Assembly (NCBI RefSeq): GCF_005222705.1
Contig: NZ_STGF01000023.1
Span: 1 to 64,000, forward strand
Direction: 5' to 3'
From: Paenibacillus sp. SY21-1
GTDB taxonomy: Bacteria; Bacillota; Bacilli; Paenibacillales; Paenibacillaceae
Length of the DNA stretch: 64,000 nt
Of this stretch, positions 8,179-17,403 are shown piece after piece (position 1 is the stretch's first letter; each line of letters begins with the position of its first letter). The notes beneath the pieces are model-generated. The model saw only the letters and a list, made by a program, of their open reading frames with translations. It had not been told where the DNA came from and did not search any database. The translations under genes were made by a program, and so were the position numbers.

Positions 8179-11100
8179 ATGATTCTCGGATATTTAAGAA
8201 GAACCAAGTGGTCTAATGCTCGCTCTCTCAGATGGATGGCTTTTCTTGCTCTGAGTTTAATTTCTCTTTGCTTTTTTGGTTCCTATGCATTAGCTTCCAA
8301 TCAGAATTTAATTAACATTATAGGTGCCGACGATAGTTCCAGCGTTGTTGTTAACGCTACGGAGGTAGATGCAAGCGGTAATACTTATATGACGGGTTCA
8401 TTTAACGGCAAAGTGAAATTCGATGGAATCAACACAGTTGAAGATCCGAATACTGGGACGAGCGGCTCTATTTTTATTGCTAAGTATGCTTCCGGAGGTA
8501 CTTTAACTTGGGTAAAAGTGATCGGAAGTGTAAAGGGATCTTCCAGCTATGGAGACTTTGGAAGAGGAATTGCTGTTGATAGCTCGGGAAATGTGTACGT
8601 TGCCGCGCAATTCACGGGTGACGGCACAACGGGGCTGTTAGATGTAGATCCTGATCCTGGCGTAACTAAAAATATTCAAGGGGAAACAGCGAACAGCCAG
8701 TCTTTTCTATTAAAATTAAATAGCTCGGGTGTATTTCAATGGGCTGTTACGAATAGAGGCCCGCTCTCTACCCAAACCTATGATGCCATAGCCATCAACA
8801 GCGCAGGTACATCAATTTATTGGGGAGGCGCATTCGCCTTCAACTCGCTGAATAATAAACCGAACACTGTTGTGGATGGTACAGGTGCTATTTTCACACA
8901 AGCGGCACCGACAAATACTTTTTTTGTTACGAAAATAAATGCCGCTACAGGCGCATTAACTTGGTTTACAACGAATGCAACCGACAATTCGAATAATACC
9001 GTTTATGCACTTGCTCTGGATAGCAGCGAAGACGTGTATGCCGTAGGTAATGTGTATGGCGGTCCGACCTTCGGAAGCAAAACTTTTGACAATACCGGAA
9101 CTGCCAATTCTTTTGTCTGGAAATTGAACAGTTCCGGTGTTACCCAGTGGGCTGATCAATTCAAGTCTACCTCGCTCAGTAATGCCAGAGATGTGATCAC
9201 TGATAGTACCGGCGTATATGTTACTGGGTTCTTCCAGGGAACCAACGATTTTGACCCTGGACCAGGCATCTCCAACGCCACATCTAAAGGTGTTGGTGAT
9301 GTGTATGTGGTGAAATTGAATCCTTCAGATGGGGCTTTGCTTTGGAAGTTTACTGGTGGAGGCACCGCAAACGACATTGGCACTAACTTAAACGTTGATA
9401 GTTCTGGAAATTTGTACGTATTAGGTACTTTTAATGGAACGGCTACTTTTGGTTCCACCAATGTTACCTCTGCTGGAAATACGGATTTGTTTATCATCAA
9501 GCTATTTTCTTCCAACGGCAGCATGCAGTGGGTTAATACTATCGGAAGTGCAGGAGCAGATGCTGCAGGGGGAGTAGGAATCTACAGCAACGGCAACATC
9601 AAGGTTGGCGCTACCATTAGAGGAAGTGCCGATGTCGATCCAAGCGGAGCGACGACATTAAATGCTACGAATAATTTCGGAACTAATCAAGCTATCGCTT
9701 TGGTTACATGGAACTCGTTCGGACAGTTGCCGAGTGCCGCAACACCGCCGGATGCTGTCCCAGTCATGGGCGGGACGGTGACGATTGACGGCACGGCGAA
9801 ATTTGGGCAGACGCTGACAGCGAACCTGAGCGGCCTGACTTACGCGCCAGCGACGAATAACGATCAGCCGAAGTACCAATGGGAGCGCGACGGGAATGTG
9901 ATTCCGGGAGCGACGAATGCGAGCTATACGCTGGTACAGGATGATGTCGGCACGGTTATCACGGTGAAGGTGACGGCTGACGGCAGCCACGCAACCGGCA
10001 ACGTGACGAGCACTGGCACGGCGACGGTTGCGAAGGCGGACGGACCGGCGGCTCCGGCGGCGGCGACGCTGACGGGCAAAACAACAACAAGCATAACGCT
10101 GACCGCAGTTGCGGGTCAGGAGTACAGCAAGGACAACGGCGCGACGTGGCAGGATAGCGCGACGTTCACGAGTCTGACGCCAGGCACGGAGTATACGTTC
10201 GTGACGCGGGTGAAAGCGACGGCGACGCATGGGGCATCGGCATCGAGCGCAGGAGCGACGTTCGCAACGGATGCTGTCCCGGTCATGGGCGGTACGGTAA
10301 CGATCGACGGAACGGCGAAATTTGGGCAGACGCTGACAGCGAACCTGAGCGGCCTGACTTACGCGCCAGCGACGAATAACGATCAGCCGACGTACCAATG
10401 GGAGCGCGACGGGAATGTGATTCCGGGAGCGACGAATGCGAGCTATACGCTGGTACAGGATGATATCGGCGCGGTTATCACGGTGAAGGTGACGGCTGAC
10501 GGCAGCCACGCAACCGGCAACGTGACGAGCACTAGCACGGCGACGGTTGCGAAGGCGGACGGACCGGCGGCACCAGCGGCGGCGACGCTGACGGGCCAAA
10601 CAACGACAAGCCTTACGCTGACCGCAGTTGCAGGTCAGGAGTACAGCAAGGACAACGGCGCGACGTGGCAGGATAGCGCGACGTTCACGAGTCTGACGCC
10701 AGGCACGGAGTATACGTTCGTGACGCGGGTGAAAGCGACGGCGACGCATGGGGCATCGGCAGCGAGCGCAGGAGCGACGTTCGCAACGGATGCTGTCCCG
10801 GTCATGGGCGGTACGGTAACGATCGACGGAACGGCGAAATTTGGGCAGACGCTGACAGCGAACCTGAGCGGCCTGACTTACGCGCCAGCGACGAATAACG
10901 ATCAGCCGACGTACCAATGGGAGCGCGACGGGAATGTGATTCCGGGAGCGACGAATGCGAGCTATACGCTGGTACAGGATGATATCGGCGCGGTTATCAC
11001 GGTGACGGTGACAGCCGACGGCAGCCACGCGACCGGCAACGTGACAAGCACTGGCACGGCGGCGGTTGCGAAGGCGGACGGACCGGCGGCTCCGGCGGCG

Positions 11101-14031
11101 GCGACGCTGACGGGCCAAACAACGACAAGCCTTACGCTGACCGCAGTTGCGGGTCAGGAGTACAGCAAGGACAACGGCGCGACGTGGCAGGATAGCGCGA
11201 CGTTCACGAGCCTGACGCCAGGCACGGACTACACGTTCGTGACGCGGGTGAAAGCGACGGCGACGCATGGGGCATCGGCATCGAGCGCAGGAGCTACGTT
11301 CGCAACGGATGCTGTCCCAGTCATGGGCGGGACGGTAACGATCGACGGAACGGCGAAATTTGGGCAGACGCTGACAGCGAACCTGAGCGGCCTGACTTAC
11401 GCGCCAGCGACGAATAACGATCAGCCGACGTACCAATGGGAGCGCGACAAGAATGTGATTCCGGGAGCGACAAATGCGAGCTATATGCTGGTACAGGATG
11501 ATATCGGCGCGGTTATCACGGTGAAGGTGACGGCTGACGGCAGCCACGCGACCGGCAACGTGACAAGCACTGGCACGGCGACGGTTGCGAAGGCGGACGG
11601 ACCGGCGGCTCCGGCGGCGGCGACGCTGACGGGCAAAACAACAACAAGCATAACGCTGACCGCAGTTGCGGGTCAGGAGTACAGCAAGGACAACGGCGCG
11701 ACGTGGCAGGATAGCGCGACGTTCGCGAGTCTGACGCCAGGCACGGACTACACGTTCGTGACGCGGGTGAAAGCGACGGCGATGCATGGGGCATCGGCGG
11801 CGAGCGCAGGAGCGACGTTCGCAACGGATGTTGAGTTGACTTATTCGATTGCATCGATTCAAGATCAAAGTGCGAATGCACTGGAGCAAGGCTATGCCAG
11901 TGGAACGCAAGAAGCCCTGACGATTTCTGTAACTAACTCAGGGACCGGCGCTTTAGAAAATTTGAGCGTTTCTCTCAGCGGCACACATGTTCAAGCTTTC
12001 GATATTACTCAGCCGCTTGAGGCAACATTAAACAGTGGCGATCCAGCCACGACGTTTACAGTACAAGCCAAAGACGGCCTGGAAGCGGGGACTTATACAG
12101 CAACTGTAACGATTTCCGCCGGCAATATGACAAATGTGAGGTTTACGGTGACTCAAGTCGTTAACCTCCCTAATGCGCCTGCCAATCCGCAGAACTTGAC
12201 GGCAGCAGCAGGAGATCATGTCGTTAAGCTGAGCTGGAATGCGGTGACCGGAGCGACCTATTACAATGTTTATATGTCCGAATCATCGAATCAGTATAAC
12301 GACATTCCAGTGGCAACTGTGGCAGATGCAACCTATACCATCGACAATTTGATCAACGGTCAAACGTACTATTTCGTGGTGAGAGCGGGCAACCTTGGCG
12401 GGCTAGGCGGCGAATCGAATGAAGGGAACGCTATACCTGCTACAGTGCCGGAGGCGCCAACCGTTGTTGCCGCAACAGCGGGGAACGGCAGTGCAACGAT
12501 TACCTTCACGGCACCTTCGAGTGATGGCGGAACTGTCATTACAGCCTATGAAGTATACGATGCTCAAAACAATCTGGTCGGGACAGGGAATTCTAGCCCG
12601 ATAACTATTGCAGGATTGACAAATGGAACCACCTACACATTTACAGTGAAGGCCAAGAATGCTGCAGGAGTGAGCGATTCATCAGCATCCTCCAATGCGG
12701 TAACGCCAAGAGCGCCGTCAAACGATAATGGTGGCGGCGGCAGTACACCATCTACGCCAGCATCGACAAGCAGCACAGGCGTTGACGTTCTTGTGAACGG
12801 CAAGATTGAGAAGGCAGGGACGGCTACAACGGTTGAAGTAAATGGGCAGCAAGTCACCACCATTGTGGTTGATGAAGAGAAGCTGCAGCAGCGTTTGGAT
12901 GCGGAAGGGAACGGGGCCGTCATCACGATTCCGGTGTCAACGAAGAGCCATGTTGTGGTTGGCGAACTGAACGGACGCATGGTTAAAAACATGGAAAATC
13001 AGCAAGCTGTTGTCGAAATTCGTACCGAAAAAGCCACCTACACTTTGCCTGCACTACAGATCAACATTGATGCACTTTCGGAACGATTCGGAACCAATCT
13101 GGCCCTGCAGGATATAAAGGTGAAGATCGAGATTGCCGAAACACAGTCGGCAATGGTCACCGTCGTTGAAGATGCAGCCAATAAAGGAGGCTTTTCGCTA
13201 GTCGTTCCTCCGCTTGACTTCAAGGTAAACGTGATTTACGGGGAACGTACGGAGGAAATTTCGAGGTTTAACGTCTATGTTAAGCGCACAGTTGCCATCC
13301 CGGATGGCGTAGATCCAAATCGGATCACGACAGGGATCGTGGTGGAAACAGACGGTACGGTACGGCATGTTCCAACGAAGATTGTCAGGATTGATGGCAA
13401 ATACTATGCGGAAATCAATAGCTTGACTAACAGTACCTATTCGGTTGTATGGCACCCGCTTATGTTCGAGGATGTGGCGACCCATTGGGCGAAGGATGCT
13501 GTTAACAACATGGGCTCGCGGATGGTCGTAAGTGGAACGGGCGATAATCTTTTTAGTCCGGAGCTGGACATTACCCGAGCAGAGTTTGCGGCGATTATGG
13601 TTCGAGGCTTAGGCCTTCGACTGGAGAGCGAGGAAAGCATCTTTACAGATGTGAAGCAAAGCGCTTGGTACAGCAGCGCGGTTCAGACAGCTTACGCATA
13701 CGGGCTAATCGCCGGCTATGAGGATGGTAGCTTCCGTCCGAACGACAAGATTACCCGTGAACAAGCGATGCTGATTGTAGCGAAAGCGATGAAGATTACG
13801 GGCTTAAAAGGAACGAATACTGATCAAGGCGCGAATCACGTTCTGGATGCATTCTCTGATGCTGCCAATGTTTCGAATTGGTCGTTGAATGGAGTTGCGG
13901 ACAGCGTAAGTGCAGGAATCATTTCGGGCAGAAGCAATGATCGCTTAGCGCCAAAAGCCTTTATTACAAGGGCGGAAGTGGCTATGATGATGCAGAGGCT
14001 GCTGCAAAAATCCGATTTGATTAACGAGTAA
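8179..14031 (+). CDS. SLH-anchored cell-surface protein with beta-propeller and four identical-type repeats
   Basis: A 1950-residue secreted protein. A signal peptide (about 1-40) is followed by beta-propeller repeats of the SBBP type (45-520, recurring GNVYV and GNLYVLG with TGSFNG-like turns). Residues 525-1216 are four tandem 173-residue modules, each starting DAVPVMGGTVTIDG and each combining an Ig-like half (YQWERDGNVIPGATNASY) and an FN3-like half (LTGKTTTSITL). A domain of about 110 residues (1217-1330) and two fibronectin type III domains (1333-1510) follow. A low-complexity GGGGSTPSTPAS linker leads to a ~220-residue module (1535-1755) shared with the two other SLH proteins here. Three SLH repeats (1760-1945) bind pyruvylated wall polymer. 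No enzyme domain is recognised; an adhesive or structural role is inferred. aaaggag precedes the ATG. Confidence 0.9.
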   Translation: MILGYLRRTKWSNARSLRWMAFLALSLISLCFFGSYALASNQNLINIIGADDSSSVVVNATEVDASGNTYMTGSFNGKVKFDGINTVEDPNTGTSGSIFIAKYASGGTLTWVKVIGSVKGSSSYGDFGRGIAVDSSGNVYVAAQFTGDGTTGLLDVDPDPGVTKNIQGETANSQSFLLKLNSSGVFQWAVTNRGPLSTQTYDAIAINSAGTSIYWGGAFAFNSLNNKPNTVVDGTGAIFTQAAPTNTFFVTKINAATGALTWFTTNATDNSNNTVYALALDSSEDVYAVGNVYGGPTFGSKTFDNTGTANSFVWKLNSSGVTQWADQFKSTSLSNARDVITDSTGVYVTGFFQGTNDFDPGPGISNATSKGVGDVYVVKLNPSDGALLWKFTGGGTANDIGTNLNVDSSGNLYVLGTFNGTATFGSTNVTSAGNTDLFIIKLFSSNGSMQWVNTIGSAGADAAGGVGIYSNGNIKVGATIRGSADVDPSGATTLNATNNFGTNQAIALVTWNSFGQLPSAATPPDAVPVMGGTVTIDGTAKFGQTLTANLSGLTYAPATNNDQPKYQWERDGNVIPGATNASYTLVQDDVGTVITVKVTADGSHATGNVTSTGTATVAKADGPAAPAAATLTGKTTTSITLTAVAGQEYSKDNGATWQDSATFTSLTPGTEYTFVTRVKATATHGASASSAGATFATDAVPVMGGTVTIDGTAKFGQTLTANLSGLTYAPATNNDQPTYQWERDGNVIPGATNASYTLVQDDIGAVITVKVTADGSHATGNVTSTSTATVAKADGPAAPAAATLTGQTTTSLTLTAVAGQEYSKDNGATWQDSATFTSLTPGTEYTFVTRVKATATHGASAASAGATFATDAVPVMGGTVTIDGTAKFGQTLTANLSGLTYAPATNNDQPTYQWERDGNVIPGATNASYTLVQDDIGAVITVTVTADGSHATGNVTSTGTAAVAKADGPAAPAAATLTGQTTTSLTLTAVAGQEYSKDNGATWQDSATFTSLTPGTDYTFVTRVKATATHGASASSAGATFATDAVPVMGGTVTIDGTAKFGQTLTANLSGLTYAPATNNDQPTYQWERDKNVIPGATNASYMLVQDDIGAVITVKVTADGSHATGNVTSTGTATVAKADGPAAPAAATLTGKTTTSITLTAVAGQEYSKDNGATWQDSATFASLTPGTDYTFVTRVKATAMHGASAASAGATFATDVELTYSIASIQDQSANALEQGYASGTQEALTISVTNSGTGALENLSVSLSGTHVQAFDITQPLEATLNSGDPATTFTVQAKDGLEAGTYTATVTISAGNMTNVRFTVTQVVNLPNAPANPQNLTAAAGDHVVKLSWNAVTGATYYNVYMSESSNQYNDIPVATVADATYTIDNLINGQTYYFVVRAGNLGGLGGESNEGNAIPATVPEAPTVVAATAGNGSATITFTAPSSDGGTVITAYEVYDAQNNLVGTGNSSPITIAGLTNGTTYTFTVKAKNAAGVSDSSASSNAVTPRAPSNDNGGGGSTPSTPASTSSTGVDVLVNGKIEKAGTATTVEVNGQQVTTIVVDEEKLQQRLDAEGNGAVITIPVSTKSHVVVGELNGRMVKNMENQQAVVEIRTEKATYTLPALQINIDALSERFGTNLALQDIKVKIEIAETQSAMVTVVEDAANKGGFSLVVPPLDFKVNVIYGERTEEISRFNVYVKRTVAIPDGVDPNRITTGIVVETDGTVRHVPTKIVRIDGKYYAEINSLTNSTYSVVWHPLMFEDVATHWAKDAVNNMGSRMVVSGTGDNLFSPELDITRAEFAAIMVRGLGLRLESEESIFTDVKQSAWYSSAVQTAYAYGLIAGYEDGSFRPNDKITREQAMLIVAKAMKITGLKGTNTDQGANHVLDAFSDAANVSNWSLNGVADSVSAGIISGRSNDRLAPKAFITRAEVAMMMQRLLQKSDLINE
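9751..11826 (+). repeat. Four tandem 519-bp in-frame repeats
   Basis: Units begin at 9751, 10270, 10789 and 11308, each exactly 519 bases (173 codons), and the array ends at 11826. They differ at only scattered positions, for example AAG/ACG in the QPKY/QPTY codon and GGG/AAG in the RDGN/RDKN codons. Such near identity suggests recent duplication or continuing homogenisation, and copy number may vary between strains. Confidence 0.97.
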
Positions 14032-14057
14032 CGATAGTAAAGCAAAGTACCCGACCA

Positions 14058-14101
14058 GGTCGATCCTCCAACCTTAATGATTGGAGGATCGGCCTTTCTT
14101 T
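14058..14101 (+). terminator. Terminator of the SLH surface-protein gene
   Basis: GGTCGATCCTCCAA (14058-14071) pairs with TTGGAGGATCGGCC (14081-14094), with one G-T pair. It is followed by TTTCTTTAT and lies 27 bases after the stop codon. Confidence 0.88.
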
Positions 14102-14116
14102 ATGCTTCTCTCGGGG

Positions 14117-14128
14117 TTATGATATAAT
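14117..14128 (+). promoter_or_regulatory. Extended -10 promoter for the dihydrouridine synthase gene
   Basis: TATAAT at 14123-14128 is preceded by TGA, giving the extended -10 motif TGNTATAAT. No good -35 hexamer is present. It lies about 145 bases before the ATG at 14275. Confidence 0.5.
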
Positions 14129-14274
14129 CGTTAAAAGACTGCCATTAACACATACTGCCGTTGGGTATGCGTTGGTTTAAGCTGCTGTAACTGAAAAAAG
14201 CGAGAGCATAATCAGGTTAATTTTACCGCTTCGGGATATAGATTTGTCCTGGTATATGTAGAGAGGTTAATGAG

Positions 14275-15264
14275 ATGACAGAGCATTTTTGGCGTGCATT
14301 GCCACGCCCTTTTTTTGTACTGGCGCCTATGGAAGATGTAACGGATGTTGTTTTTCGTCATGTCGTAAGCAAGGCAGGCAAACCGGATGTGTTTTTTACG
14401 GAGTTTGCGAATACAGAGAGTTATTGCCACCCGGAGGGGAACAAAAGCGTGCGCGGTCGCTTGACTTTCACTGCGGATGAACAACCTATCGTCGCTCATA
14501 TCTGGGGCGATAAACCGGAGTTTTTTCGCAAGATGAGCATTGGAATGGCGAAGGAAGGCTTCAAGGGCATCGATCTTAATATGGGCTGCCCTGTGGCGAA
14601 TGTAGCAGAGAACGGGAAGGGAAGCGGCTTGATCTGCCGTCCTGCAATCGCAGCGGATATTATCCAGGCCGCAAAAGCCGGAGGATTGCCCGTCAGTGTA
14701 AAAACGAGGCTCGGTTTTAGTGCTGTAGACGAATGGCGCGACTGGTTAACCCATATTTTGCAACAGGACATTGTGAATCTGTCCATTCATCTGCGCACAA
14801 GAGAGGAAATGAGCAAAGTAAATGCTCACTGGGAGCTGATTCCGGAGATTAAGAAGCTTCGGGATGAGGTCGCGCCGGATACGCTTCTGACCATTAACGG
14901 GGATATCCCTGACCGTCAGACCGGCCTGCGACTCGCTGAGCAATACGGTGTGGATGGTATTATGATTGGGCGCGGTATTTTTCAGAATCCATTTGCGTTT
15001 GAGAAAAAACCGAGGGATCATAGCAGTGCGGAATTGCTGGACCTCCTACGGCTTCATCTGGAGCTTCATGATCATTACTCAGCAGAGATACCGCGGTCAT
15101 TTAGCGCCCTTGCCCGCTTCTTCAAAATCTATGTCCGCGGGTTTCGAGGGGCAGGCGAGCTCAGAAACAGCTTAATGAACGCCAAGTCAACAAGTCGAGC
15201 GCGTGCATTGCTGGCTGAATTTGAAAGCAAGGATCAGGATGTGGCGGAAAATCTCGAGGATTAG
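14275..15264 (+). CDS. dus: tRNA-dihydrouridine synthase
   Basis: A 329-residue flavoenzyme of the Dus family, which reduces uridines in the D-loop of tRNA using FMN and NADPH. The TIM-barrel start reads VLAPMEDVTD. The catalytic cysteine is Cys105 in LNMGCPV. FMN/substrate-binding strands include VSVKTRLGF and GIMIGRGIFQNPF. The C-terminal helical domain covers about 240-315. Length fits the family. A gagaggt motif lies upstream of ATG 14275. The gene is monocistronic, with a terminator on each side, and is converged upon by the hydrolase gene on the other strand. Which uridine position it modifies cannot be told from sequence alone. Confidence 0.92.
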   Translation: MTEHFWRALPRPFFVLAPMEDVTDVVFRHVVSKAGKPDVFFTEFANTESYCHPEGNKSVRGRLTFTADEQPIVAHIWGDKPEFFRKMSIGMAKEGFKGIDLNMGCPVANVAENGKGSGLICRPAIAADIIQAAKAGGLPVSVKTRLGFSAVDEWRDWLTHILQQDIVNLSIHLRTREEMSKVNAHWELIPEIKKLRDEVAPDTLLTINGDIPDRQTGLRLAEQYGVDGIMIGRGIFQNPFAFEKKPRDHSSAELLDLLRLHLELHDHYSAEIPRSFSALARFFKIYVRGFRGAGELRNSLMNAKSTSRARALLAEFESKDQDVAENLED

Positions 15265-15300
15265 GCGGACAAAATAAGGCTTTCAATTATGAGTGTTAAA

Positions 15301-15333
15301 CAGCAAAAAACGGCAAACCTGCCGTTTTTGCTG
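15301..15333. terminator. Bidirectional terminator between convergent genes
   Basis: CAGCAAAAAACGGC (15301-15314) pairs with GCCGTTTTTGCTG (15321-15333), with one unpaired A. An A tract on one arm and a T tract on the other let it work in both directions, between the dus gene and the minus-strand hydrolase. Confidence 0.82.
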
Positions 15334-15348
15334 TTATTGATGCATGAA

Positions 15349-16263
15349 TTAAAGATCAGCCATATTTGCTTGCGTCACGTCCGACCAGTTTGGGTTGTGC
15401 ATCATCTCGGAGGCATCCCCGTGAAAGGCCTTCATGGCTTCCTGATCATCAAGGAGCCGGTACCTCATCCAGGCCGTCAAATATCCCCTGTGATTGCCGC
15501 CGTTGCCTTCAATTGCCGTATGGGCTGCCCCCTTGGCCATCCCCATCATAACAGGCGTGCTCGCGTTAGCGTTTTGCAAGGCGATTTGATTCGTTGATAC
15601 CGGTGAAATTAGAAAATCTCGCGTTCCGCCCATAATGAGGAAAGGGGCGGTAATACGCGATGTATTGTACACATCCTCTGGATCACAATGCTTTAAATCC
15701 GGGAGAGCGATGGATACAACCGTTTTAATCAATGATCCGCTCGAATAGTTGGTGTGAGCATTAATGACTCCAGTCGACCCTTGTGAATGTCCTGCTGCAC
15801 CAATCTGTTCCATTTGTATTTTTTGATAAAACAAGCTGTTTTCTCGTTCGTTTTCCTTGCCCAAATAATGAATAGCCTCTCCAATTTCTTTGCCTGTTCC
15901 TGTAGTCGTGCTGTAGGAATCGATTACGATGAATCCCCAGCTAGCAAGATGGGTCAAAAGCTCATCATAACGATCTGGCGTGGCGCCAGTCCCATTCCCC
16001 CAAGAAATAACCGGATACGATTCGTCACCTTGAAAGGCGGGATAGTATATTCGATATAATGCCTCCCCCATCGTACTCTCAACCTCTTCTACCTTCACAG
16101 GATAGCTTCCTTGCTGGGCATAACGCTGCTCAAGGCTACCTTTCGCAAGCTCCGGCACATTAGAATGAATGAGTAGTTGCAAAAAAATTGCAAGGGCAGC
16201 TGCAAGAATAAGGACTATAGCCAACATCCATAACATCCATTTTCGTTTTTTCAAAACCGACAT
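15349..16263 (-). CDS. Membrane-anchored alpha/beta hydrolase (cutinase/PET-hydrolase-like fold)
   Basis: A 304-residue serine hydrolase. A basic N-terminus (KKRK) and a hydrophobic segment (residues 9-32) suggest an uncleaved membrane anchor or a signal peptide. The catalytic domain shows the nucleophile elbow GHSQG with Ser160. A strand ending in ISWGNGTG before DRYDELLTHLASWGF resembles the oxyanion region of cutinase, chlorophyllase and polyester hydrolase relatives. A likely catalytic Asp lies near LIMGGTRDFL and the His in GAAHTAIEGNGGNHRG. The closest known group appears to be the dienelactone-hydrolase/cutinase-like esterases. The substrate is unknown. The gene is on its own and convergent with dus. 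Confidence 0.8.
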   Translation of the reverse strand: MSVLKKRKWMLWMLAIVLILAAALAIFLQLLIHSNVPELAKGSLEQRYAQQGSYPVKVEEVESTMGEALYRIYYPAFQGDESYPVISWGNGTGATPDRYDELLTHLASWGFIVIDSYSTTTGTGKEIGEAIHYLGKENERENSLFYQKIQMEQIGAAGHSQGSTGVINAHTNYSSGSLIKTVVSIALPDLKHCDPEDVYNTSRITAPFLIMGGTRDFLISPVSTNQIALQNANASTPVMMGMAKGAAHTAIEGNGGNHRGYLTAWMRYRLLDDQEAMKAFHGDASEMMHNPNWSDVTQANMADL

Positions 16264-16429
16264 TCACGTGACCTCTACGATAGTCTGCATACTTTTCTAT
16301 CGCTTTCTCTATTGAAATATGAAACTGAGGGGATATACGTGAAAAATGTGGAAATGTTTCGAGTTTCACTAAACAAGCTGCTCGATGAATTTTACTTAGG
16401 ATGCTAATGACAGTGAACCTTTCAGCAGC

Positions 16430-17284
16430 CTAACTTATGTCCGGCGAGGCACTGTTCAGCCAATGTGCAAGCTCGACTGCAAAGGCCTCCGGCTGATCCT
16501 CCTGAACATATGTGCGCGAGTTTTGGATCAGCTTGAAGGTGGACTGTTGAAAAATAGCGTTAACCCGCAGCCCCAATTGCTGGGGAAACAGCTTGTCGTC
16601 ATCGGCTCCCCACAGGACAAGCGCCGGCTGACGAAATGAACGAAGCTGCTCGGCGGCTTGCAGCGTGATACGGGGAGACCAGCCTTTTACAACCTTTCTG
16701 AAGTCGGCCCGAATGCCGCGTTGTCTAATAAACGATGAAATATAGAGAGAGGACGCCTCATGCTTGGTCAGGCGATGAGAGAGAAGGCCAAGCACGATAG
16801 GAGTGGTAAGCAGAGCTTTGCAGCGGAATAATTGAGCCATGAGCCACGTAAAGCCAGGAATGTGGACGCCGGTTTCCAGCGAGGCAAACGCCTTGGGAGG
16901 GAAAACCTCAAAGGCATCGGTATTGCACAGAACAAGATGAGAAATGCGATCCGGATAAATGGTTGCAAAAACTTGCGCGTAAGCGCCCCCCGTATCATTG
17001 CCGACAAGAACGATGTTGTCCAGCTTCAGAGCTTCGATAAACTGCTTTAAAATGAGCGCAACGCCGTATGGAGAAAGATCCGCCTGGCGGGCAAGCGGAA
17101 TGGCATGGCCGCCGAGCGGAAGGTCGGGAACGATACAGCGGAACTCTCCGGACAGGTGCGGTACAACCTTTCGCCATGTATGTCCGTTGCTCAACGCTCC
17201 GTGCAAAAATAAGATGGTTCTGCCGCGCCCCTCATCCCGATAGCGCATGGTGCCTGCCTCAATGGCTACTGTTTTCAATCCCAT
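16430..17284 (-). CDS. Alpha/beta hydrolase with Asp nucleophile elbow
   Basis: A 284-residue cytoplasmic alpha/beta-fold hydrolase. The oxyanion-hole motif is FLHGALSNG (about 27-35). The nucleophile elbow reads VGNDTGGA, which puts Asp97 where serine esterases have Ser. Asp is used by haloalkane dehalogenases and epoxide hydrolases. Near the end, ALVLWGADDDKLFP carries the usual acid region. The expected late histidine is not obvious: the C-terminal stretch reads LIQNSRTYVQEDQPEAF, with Thr-Tyr where relatives often have H. I chose ATG 17284 because gggagg lies just upstream; an in-frame ATG at 17320 falls inside the operator. It is divergent from a TetR gene whose twin operators overlap its promoter, so it is probably TetR-repressed. 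Confidence 0.82.
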   Translation of the reverse strand: MGLKTVAIEAGTMRYRDEGRGRTILFLHGALSNGHTWRKVVPHLSGEFRCIVPDLPLGGHAIPLARQADLSPYGVALILKQFIEALKLDNIVLVGNDTGGAYAQVFATIYPDRISHLVLCNTDAFEVFPPKAFASLETGVHIPGFTWLMAQLFRCKALLTTPIVLGLLSHRLTKHEASSLYISSFIRQRGIRADFRKVVKGWSPRITLQAAEQLRSFRQPALVLWGADDDKLFPQQLGLRVNAIFQQSTFKLIQNSRTYVQEDQPEAFAVELAHWLNSASPDIS

Positions 17285-17315
17285 CAGCCTCCCAAATTGG
17301 TTATGCAGAAAGTAT

Positions 17316-17354
17316 AACATACTCTGGGTATGTTTAACATACCGAGAGTATGTT
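17316..17354. promoter_or_regulatory. Two tandem TetR-type operators in divergent promoter region
   Basis: AACATAC-TCTGG-GTATGTT (17316-17334) and AACATAC-CGAGA-GTATGTT (17336-17354) are two perfect 7-5-7 palindromes with centres 20 bases apart, on the same helical face. On the minus strand a TATACT -10 box (17311-17316) touches the first operator. On the plus strand the operators sit upstream of TATAAT at 17392-17397. The arrangement is typical of a TetR repressor controlling itself and its divergent neighbour. Confidence 0.85.
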
Positions 17355-17403
17355 TCTGCTCAAAGCTTTTCCAAATTGGCGCACTAACCGTTATAATACA
17401 GGT

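Noticed and set aside
9658..11910. A 750-codon open frame on the minus strand, rich in Arg
   Set aside because: It lies wholly antisense to the repeated part of the 1950-aa surface protein. Its openness comes from the GC-rich, repeated codon use of the plus-strand gene, and it has no ribosome site or recognisable domain.
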